A stretch of 64,000 nt of DNA from Marichromatium purpuratum 984 (GTDB lineage: Bacteria > Pseudomonadota > Gammaproteobacteria > Chromatiales > Chromatiaceae): the NCBI RefSeq assembly GCF_000224005.2, contig NZ_CP007031.1, positions 2,075,001 to 2,139,000 on the forward strand, in the 5' to 3' direction. The notes beneath the pieces are model-generated. The model saw only the letters and a list, made by a program, of their open reading frames with translations, made no database searches and was not told the origin of the DNA. A program made the translations under genes and the position numbers. This document shows, piece by piece, positions 58,701 through 64,000 of this stretch. Numbering within the stretch: position 1 is the first letter of the stretch; every line of letters starts with the position of its first letter.

Positions 58701-59272
58701 GCGCGGGCAGCCTCCACGTTGAGGGCGTAGTTCAACTCCTGGAGCAGGAGCCGCTGGAAGCGGGCGTCGATCTCGGGTTTCATGGCCTGGAGCCGATTGA
58801 AGACCAGGGCGTGAACGGGGACGTCCACGACTTCGATCTTTTCGAGCTGCGGATTTTTATTGCGCCCAAATACACCGCTGCGCTGGGCAACCAGCCCGGC
58901 CATGCGGCGACTGTTGGGCCAGGACCAGGAGCCGGGGAACAGCCGTTTGGACACGCGCGCCCCCTGCATCCGGCGTGTCCAGCGCACGGTGCCGAGGTGG
59001 TGAGCCTTGATGGCGTTGGTGCCGATCCAGATCGAGAGCTGATCGGCGGTCTGGGTGGTCCGGTAGCGCAGTAGTGTGGTGAGCACCTTCTGCGTAATGC
59101 CGGCGGCCTTGGCCGCCTCACGCAGGACTTGGCGCCGGACCCAGGTCGAGAGCTTGCGCAGTGCTCGACGCCGCGCGCGCTCGACCCCCTCGGGCATGGC
59201 CGCCAGTTGGCGCTCCAGGCGCTCCAGCGTACCCTGAGTGTCGATGGTGAGAACCAGGCGCTCGGCGGACAT
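58697..59272 (-). CDS. Phage minor tail protein, gpZ-like
   Basis: A 191-residue protein with EGVERARRRALRKLSTWVRR, ITQKVLTTLLRYRT and a beta-rich SIWIGTNAIKAHHLGTVRW, similar in pattern to lambda gpZ/tail completion proteins, which connect tail to head. It lies just after the tail tube gene, as often found. The family assignment is from pattern and position. Confidence 0.65.
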   Translation of the reverse strand: MSAERLVLTIDTQGTLERLERQLAAMPEGVERARRRALRKLSTWVRRQVLREAAKAAGITQKVLTTLLRYRTTQTADQLSIWIGTNAIKAHHLGTVRWTRRMQGARVSKRLFPGSWSWPNSRRMAGLVAQRSGVFGRNKNPQLEKIEVVDVPVHALVFNRLQAMKPEIDARFQRLLLQELNYALNVEAARA

Positions 59273-59287
59273 GGTGATCGACTCCGA

Positions 59288-60010
59288 TTAGCTCGCCGCC
59301 GAGTGCAGCGTGAGCTGGTAGGGACCGGACTTGCCGCTCGGGGTGATCAGTGTGCCCTTGAAGGCCAGCACCGCCGGATCTGCGGTGATGAAGCTGATGC
59401 CACCGGTTGGCGAGATGTTGGCCTGGAAGATCTCGATCTCGATCTGCTGGCTGTTGAACAGGTTGATGCCGTGACCGTGAATGCCGACCTGAAGCACGGT
59501 GTTGGTGCCGGCGACGATGGTGGAGCCGGCGCGCGCGGGCCAACTGGCAGTGGCGGTCACTTCGCTATCAACGATGGTCAACGACTTGAACAGCCCGGCC
59601 TCCATGTTGATCTCGTAGTCGGTGCCAGCGGTCTTGCCGGTGACGGCGAACGCGGTGAGATTGTTCTTGCCGACGGCCACCCATTTATCCTGGATGGCGG
59701 CAATGGTGATCTCCTGGGCGGTGCCCTCGGCCTGGGCGTAGTTGGCGGGCACGCCCAGCAGCGCCATGGACAGGATGTCGGGAGCGCATTCGTCGGTCTC
59801 GAACTCGATCTCGAGCGGCTTGGGCGAGAGGTAGGAGTCGAGCGCCTGGCCCTTGGTCGAGCGCATATAGCTGATGCGCTGGATGGTGTCGGGATCGGGC
59901 TGGGTGATGTTGAGCTTGGGGACGTTGATCGCATCCATGAAGCCGGCGGCGGCGCCGTTGGCGTCGAAGCGATCGAAGTAGGCGTCTACGGCGAGCAGCA
60001 GTCCGCTCAT
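59288..60010 (-). CDS. Phage major tail tube protein
   Basis: A 240-residue protein with an early helix-poor, beta-rich sequence: INVPKLNITQPDPDTIQRIS, ALDSYLSPKPLEIEFETDEC, EITIAAIQDKWVAVGKNN and a C-terminal Ig-like TGGISFITADPAVLAFKGTL. Size and position (between the tail terminator and tape measure region) fit the tube subunit that polymerises around the tape measure. Confidence 0.75.
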   Translation of the reverse strand: MSGLLLAVDAYFDRFDANGAAAGFMDAINVPKLNITQPDPDTIQRISYMRSTKGQALDSYLSPKPLEIEFETDECAPDILSMALLGVPANYAQAEGTAQEITIAAIQDKWVAVGKNNLTAFAVTGKTAGTDYEINMEAGLFKSLTIVDSEVTATASWPARAGSTIVAGTNTVLQVGIHGHGINLFNSQQIEIEIFQANISPTGGISFITADPAVLAFKGTLITPSGKSGPYQLTLHSAAS

Positions 60011-60013
60011 GGG

Positions 60014-60457
60014 TCAATCCTCTTTGTCTACGAAGTCGATATCGATGGTGACGCTGGGCGTCAGCCAATCGGAGTCGCTGGGGCGGCGCGGGATCTCACG
60101 CGTGCTCTCGCGCATAGAAGAGACGCCGGCGGTCGGGGGCCAGTCGGTCAGGCGCCGGCTGAGGGCGCGATGGATGTCGGCGAGTACCTCTCGGGCCAGT
60201 CGGCGCCCGGCGCCGTCGTCGTGGACCAGAGCCTCGATGGTGTAGGTCTGGCTCCAGGTGCCGCGCCGTCCGCTGGTCGCGGGGTTGTAGCTGGCGTCCT
60301 CGTCAAGCAGCAGCAGACAGGGTTCGAGCGGCGCGTCATTGCGGTCTTGCTCGGTACGCACCTCCAGGCCGGCATCAGTGTGGTAGCCGTTGGCGGTCTG
60401 GATCTCTTCGAGCCAGACGACGAGCTGGTCGAGGATGCGCTGCGCCTGAGTGCTCAT
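60014..60457 (-). CDS. Phage tail terminator/completion protein
   Basis: A 147-residue protein: QRILDQLVVWLEEIQTANGY, then LEPCLLLLDEDASYN, SQTYTIEALVHDDGAGRRLA and WLTPSVTIDIDFVDKED. This is the common pattern of tail terminator (gpU-like) proteins. It overlaps the upstream head-tail joining gene by 4 bp (60454-60457). Confidence 0.7.
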   Translation of the reverse strand: MSTQAQRILDQLVVWLEEIQTANGYHTDAGLEVRTEQDRNDAPLEPCLLLLDEDASYNPATSGRRGTWSQTYTIEALVHDDGAGRRLAREVLADIHRALSRRLTDWPPTAGVSSMRESTREIPRRPSDSDWLTPSVTIDIDFVDKED

Positions 60458-60771
60458 GCGCCCCCCTGCCGGACGATCAGGCGCCAGAAGGGGCCGTCCG
60501 GCTCGCTGTGCTGGACGAGGAAGGTCTCGCCGCGCGCGGTGAAGGTGAGGCTATCGCCGCGCGCGGGAGCGGTGACGGCGGTGCGCTCGATGCTGATCTC
60601 GTGACGCAGCTCGACGAACCCCGACTGGCCCACGGACTGGGCCTCGGGGCTGTCGATGGCCCGCAGCGCGATCGGCTCACCGGTGCCGCCTGGGCGATAC
60701 TCGGCGGCGTCGCCGAGCGCTGAGAGCAGCGAGGGCGCCGCCGAGCTGAGAACGTCGTCAACGAGGCTCAT
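60454..60771 (-). CDS. Phage head-tail joining protein (gpFII-like)
   Basis: A 105-residue, beta-rich protein: EYRPGGTGEPIALRAIDSPE, VGQSGFVELRHEISIERTAV and DSLTFTARGETFLVQHSEPD, resembling lambda gpFII/attachment proteins that complete the connector. Position right after the capsid genes agrees. Confidence 0.7.
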   Translation of the reverse strand: MSLVDDVLSSAAPSLLSALGDAAEYRPGGTGEPIALRAIDSPEAQSVGQSGFVELRHEISIERTAVTAPARGDSLTFTARGETFLVQHSEPDGPFWRLIVRQGGA

Positions 60772-60775
60772 GGCA

Positions 60776-61231
60776 TCAGCGCTTCAGCATCCCGCCCGCG
60801 CCATGCCCGGCAACGGTGTGCGGTGCGACATCGCCCCGGTACAGCTCGGCCCAGATGGTGAGGAAGGTACCGGTGCTACCGTCGCCACAGGTAGCGATGA
60901 CGTCGAGGTAGCGTTTGCGCCCGCGCAGATCGAGGTCGAAGACGAAGAACGTGTTGTCGGCGTCGGCGGTGGGCAGCGCCGAGGTCGATCCGGCGATGTC
61001 GGTCGAGGTGCCGTAGACCAGGCCGGGGACATCGGCGTGACCGGAACCGCTGGTGTCGGACTCCGTAACCTTGAGCGCGGACATCGCCACATCGGTCGCG
61101 CCGAGATAGGCGATGATGCGCGCATGCTCCCAGCCCTTGGTGTCGACCTCGGCAGTGGTGGCCGATGCGGCGTCGATGATGGCGGCCGGAGGCGTGACCG
61201 AGACCAGCTTGAAGTTGTTGGCGTCGAGCAT
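60776..61231 (-). CDS. Putative phage head decoration or virion protein
   Basis: A 151-residue protein, not firmly assigned. It starts MLDANNFKLVSVTPPAAI and is beta-rich with WEHARIIAYLGATDVAMSAL and NTFFVFDLDLRGRKRYLDVI. Placed directly downstream of the capsid gene, where decoration or head proteins usually lie. Starts 11 bp after the capsid stop. Confidence 0.65.
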   Translation of the reverse strand: MLDANNFKLVSVTPPAAIIDAASATTAEVDTKGWEHARIIAYLGATDVAMSALKVTESDTSGSGHADVPGLVYGTSTDIAGSTSALPTADADNTFFVFDLDLRGRKRYLDVIATCGDGSTGTFLTIWAELYRGDVAPHTVAGHGAGGMLKR

Positions 61232-61241
61232 AGAGGTCTCC

Positions 61242-63137
61242 TTATTCGCCGATCAGGGCGACGATGGGGCCAGCATTGGTCGCATCACCAACGCCATGGC
61301 AATTGATGTCGAAACGCTCGGACGAAATGATCTTCGTCTGCTGGTAGCTCGACAGGCTGTAAGGGTCGACCATCATGGTCATTCCGCGCCGATCGCCGAA
61401 GATGACGCCCATGCGGAAGTCGCCGAACAGCACCATCGCCACGTTCGAGAGATCGGTCGCGACCTTGGGCATGGCCGGGCTGGTGAGGATGTCGTACCCG
61501 GCCCACTGGTCGGGCATCTTGACCGACAGTTCGCGCTTGGTGTTGCCGCCAGCGGCGTCGGTCAAGCGGCCGAACAGCAGGTTCTGGCCGGGCTTCGAGG
61601 TCAGCCATACCGGCTGGAGCCCGGGCAGGTCGGGAAGCTTCGCCATCAGTGCGCGCAGATCCGAAGCGTCGATCGCGGCGAAAGTGTCATGCCCGCTGGC
61701 GGCGTCGACCGCGCCGGCCAGCTCGAGGATGGCGGTGCGCAGGCCGACGATGCCGCCGTAGGTGCTGGAGCCGTTGCCGTTGATGAGGCACTCGTCCTCC
61801 TTGATCGCGAAGGCGCGTGCGTGCTTCTCAGCCACGAACTCGGCCAGATTGATGGCGCTGTCGTCGGCGTAGTCGTTGGAGATGCGCGTCTCGGCGGCGA
61901 CGTTCTTGGCCACCAGTGTGACGTTGTCGAAGGCCGGATCGGTGACGCTCGGGGCCTGTTCGCGCCCGACGAAGTACGCCGACACGTCGCCAATGTCGCG
62001 CGGCACGCTGGCGGTGTCAGTGGTCATGCTATGCACGGTGCACAGGCGCCGCGCCAGACCGTACTGCTCGCGCAGGCTGATGATCGGCAGCACCAGCTCG
62101 TCGGGGATGACGACGGACTGACCAGCACCCAGGCCGGTGAGGACGCGCTCATTGAGCTGGACGCCGTAGTCACGGCACCAGCGCGCGGCGTCGGCGCGGC
62201 CAAACATGGTGGCCAGGCACCACTGACCAGCACGATAAGCGGTCTCCTCGGCTTCGCGGCGACCGCCGTGGAACAGCTCGGGGCGATACGCGCGCAGTTG
62301 GCCGGTGTGGGGCACGCGCGATTCGACTCGCGCCACGGAGGGCACCGGATCGGGCTTCTCGGTACGTGCACGCATCTGGGCGCGGAACTCGGCGAGCGTG
62401 CCGCCGAGCATGATGTGGTCTTCGGCCAGTTCGCGAGCCCTGAAGTGAGCGCCGACGGCGCGGATCTGCTCGGCATCGGGATTGATCGGGGCAGCGCAAG
62501 CCGGGATGGCTTCCGACTCGGCTACGACGGGGGCCGCTTCGCGGGTCTCTTGGTGCTCGGCGACCGGGGCCTCGGGTTCTTTGTCCATGGGACGCTCCGG
62601 TGAAGGTGAAAGGGATCGGCCGACGCCGACTGCGGGGTCTGCGGGAATGGAGACGAGACTTGCCTCGAGTGGCTCCCAGTCGGTGATGCGGTAGGTGTCG
62701 CCGTCTTCGTCGCTGGAGTGTTCGAGGACCAGCTCATGGATCAGGTAGCCGACACTGGCTTTGGTGCGAATGCCGTCGCGCACGTCCTGAAACACTTCCT
62801 CACCCTTGGCGCTGCGCGAGAAGCGCACCTGGGCGCGGCCAATGCGGTCGCTATCGATGCGCGCGGACTCGATCACGCCGACCTGCTGGCTGGTGTCGTG
62901 GTCGAGTAGCAGAGGGGCACCATCGAGCAAGCGCTCCAGGCGCACGGCTTCAGGGCTGTGGTCGAGGATCTCACGGCCCCACCAGCGTTCGACCGGTGCT
63001 TCGGAGCTGAAGGAGATCTCTACCGTGCGTGCGTCTTCGTCGATGGCGCGCAAGCCCAGGCCGAGATCGATCCGGGCCTCGCGCGAGGACTGTTTGCCGA
63101 TCAGGTCGGCAGGCTTAAGGCGTGTCATCGTTGGCAT
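61242..63137 (-). CDS. Fused prohead protease - major capsid protein (HK97 type)
   Basis: A 631-residue protein in two parts. Residues ~15-195 look like a U35-type prohead protease: RTVEISFSSEAPVERWWGRE, LLLDHDTSQQVGVIESARID (candidate catalytic His) and IRTKASVGYLIHEL (candidate Ser). After a linker (~200-290) comes an HK97-fold major capsid protein: VIPDELVLPIISLREQYGLA, ETRISNDYADDSAINLAEFV, AMPKVATDLSNVAMVLFGDF. The fusion would let the protease free the coat protein during maturation. Starts at ATG 63137 or 63128; overlaps the portal gene by up to 23 bp. Confidence 0.88.
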   Translation of the reverse strand: MPTMTRLKPADLIGKQSSREARIDLGLGLRAIDEDARTVEISFSSEAPVERWWGREILDHSPEAVRLERLLDGAPLLLDHDTSQQVGVIESARIDSDRIGRAQVRFSRSAKGEEVFQDVRDGIRTKASVGYLIHELVLEHSSDEDGDTYRITDWEPLEASLVSIPADPAVGVGRSLSPSPERPMDKEPEAPVAEHQETREAAPVVAESEAIPACAAPINPDAEQIRAVGAHFRARELAEDHIMLGGTLAEFRAQMRARTEKPDPVPSVARVESRVPHTGQLRAYRPELFHGGRREAEETAYRAGQWCLATMFGRADAARWCRDYGVQLNERVLTGLGAGQSVVIPDELVLPIISLREQYGLARRLCTVHSMTTDTASVPRDIGDVSAYFVGREQAPSVTDPAFDNVTLVAKNVAAETRISNDYADDSAINLAEFVAEKHARAFAIKEDECLINGNGSSTYGGIVGLRTAILELAGAVDAASGHDTFAAIDASDLRALMAKLPDLPGLQPVWLTSKPGQNLLFGRLTDAAGGNTKRELSVKMPDQWAGYDILTSPAMPKVATDLSNVAMVLFGDFRMGVIFGDRRGMTMMVDPYSLSSYQQTKIISSERFDINCHGVGDATNAGPIVALIGE

Positions 63138-64000
63138 CGGGGCGGCTCGTGGTGAGGCAGCTCTTGGCCGCCAAGGCGGGCAGAACGTCAGACAAGGTCA
63201 GGCCGGCGGCCTCGGCCTTGGCTTTGATGTCGGACAGCTCGGTGATGCGCTGACTGACCAGGTCGTCGAAGTCGCGGCCCTTGCGCGCGGCAATGTCGTG
63301 CAGGGTGGTGGAGCCGTTGGCCAGTTCGGTCTCGTCGGCGCTGGCCTGCTTGGCTGGGTCCGGCCCTTCCCAGCGCCGCGGCTGCCATTGGATGTTGAAC
63401 AACTCCAGCTCGCGGCCCCGGCGGTCGCCGAAGGTGCCGAGCTGGATCTGGTGATCCATCCAGGCGGTGAAGACCACATCAGGGAACTCGGACTGGAACC
63501 AGTCCTGGCCCTCCATCCAGTGATCGCGTTCGACGCCGAGGAAGAACCGAAGTGAGGTGTAGTTGACGCCCTCGGCGTCGTTGCCGAGCGTGTTGTAGCT
63601 GACCCCTAAGCCCGTAGAGACCGAGCGCAATCCCCACTTGAGGAACTCGGGCATGGCGCTGTTGGGGTGTTGCGGGTCAAGCAGTTTGAGCTCGTAGCCC
63701 CACGGCACCACTTCCATCGAACCGGGCGCGAGGTCTTGGGCGAAGCACCCTGGGTCTCCGTTGAGCGGCTGTCCGTCCACTCCGACCAGGGGCGAGCCAG
63801 GCGCCGGCTGTGGCTGTGGTGCGAACTCTTTGGCCTCGTAGGCCGCGAACTTGGCTGCGCTCGCTCGGCTGGCTGTGACCTCGGCGTCCTCGGTGCCCTG
63901 GATCATGTGCAGGCGACTGGCCGCCGTGGCCATCCACGGCACACCGCGCGTCTGCCAGAAGAATTCGGGCATGTAGATGTGGATCATTTCATCGGCGGGG
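63115..64000 (-). CDS. Phage portal protein, lambda gpB family (5' end outside window)
   Basis: At least 294 residues of the C-terminal part of a portal protein, open to the window edge. Motifs: PADEMIHIYMPEFFWQTRGV with PWMA, then SAAKFAAYEAKEF, SGSPLVG-like GSMEVVPWGYELKLLDPQHP and LGVSYNTLGNDAEGVNYTSL, all typical of lambda-type portals. The portal dodecamer threads DNA into the head. Large terminase should lie further right. Confidence 0.9.
   Translation of the reverse strand, partial: PADEMIHIYMPEFFWQTRGVPWMATAASRLHMIQGTEDAEVTASRASAAKFAAYEAKEFAPQPQPAPGSPLVGVDGQPLNGDPGCFAQDLAPGSMEVVPWGYELKLLDPQHPNSAMPEFLKWGLRSVSTGLGVSYNTLGNDAEGVNYTSLRFFLGVERDHWMEGQDWFQSEFPDVVFTAWMDHQIQLGTFGDRRGRELELFNIQWQPRRWEGPDPAKQASADETELANGSTTLHDIAARKGRDFDDLVSQRITELSDIKAKAEAAGLTLSDVLPALAAKSCLTTSRPDANDDTP

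Larger units (their letters stand above)
45943..64000 (-). mobile_element. Siphovirus-type prophage, late structural operon (partial)
   Basis: About 18 kb of co-oriented phage genes: portal, protease-capsid, head-tail joining, tail tube, endolysin, tape measure and tail-tip proteins, in the usual siphovirus order reading right to left. Most junctions overlap or are within a few bases. The right edge is outside the window; on the left, the last gene ends 141 bp before the broken hicA. No integrase, repressor, terminase or att site is visible. A gene transfer agent is less likely because the tail-tip genes do not match that type. Confidence 0.85.

Noticed and set aside
45943-64000. Gene transfer agent instead of prophage
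   Set aside because: Head genes could fit, but the tail-tip genes, fused protease-capsid and small gene cassette do not follow the known GTA order.

Overview
The window is about 70% G+C, with genes packed on both strands. It looks like a gammaproteobacterial chromosome, most plausibly a purple sulfur bacterium or relative (Chromatiales). This rests on the mix of sufBCD, TauE/SafE, NnrS, di-heme peroxidase, Slt and AmmeMemoRadiSam genes, and on dispersed repeats containing a (g)aaccgcaa-agac-cgaagg element. No rRNA or marker gene is present, so the genus is not claimed.

Left part (1-24 kb), housekeeping and stress genes. A phosphodiesterase-family gene converges on a sufBCD-sufT operon; its upstream region carries a box resembling an IscR type 1 site. 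Then come wecB, a short intergenic with two perfect and one near-perfect DnaA boxes, a HAD-IIA phosphatase, an MFS exporter with a very His-rich tail and an L-lactate dehydrogenase. An ABM monooxygenase/haloacid dehalogenase pair follows. Next is an alkylation-repair locus: ogt beside an Ada-AraC-AlkA fusion. A possible nitrosative/peroxide block holds a di-heme cytochrome c peroxidase, a perfect FNR/Dnr-type box, nnrS and a convergent chemoreceptor with a NIT-like sensor region. After it lie SOUL, DUF2452, MidA-like methyltransferase, TauE and a small secreted protein.

Middle (24-45 kb). A 1561-codon SF1 helicase with a C-terminal restriction-endonuclease-like domain stands alone beside imperfect direct repeats and is a candidate single-gene defence system. 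Next come slt, the AmmeMemoRadiSam B and A genes, an SMR pump, and a minus-strand run of an RND pump and adaptor, a small Cys-containing protein, a large ACP/acyl-AMP ligase/PlsC fusion and a methyltransferase. The adaptor is preceded by a 24-bp tandem repeat. A HipA-like kinase/DUF3037 pair follows. The 44.5-45.9 kb stretch is decayed: G/C-rich repeats, a TPR fragment, and a hicB antitoxin behind a truncated hicA.

Right part (45.9-64 kb). This is a minus-strand siphovirus-type prophage late operon: portal (cut by the window edge), protease-capsid fusion, head-tail joining proteins, tail tube, small proteins including an NrdD-like 51-residue one, a GH19-type endolysin, tape measure and several unusual tail/tip proteins. 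Many junctions are 4-bp ATGA/GTGA overlaps. No integrase, terminase, repressor or att site is visible; the left end abuts the broken hicA.
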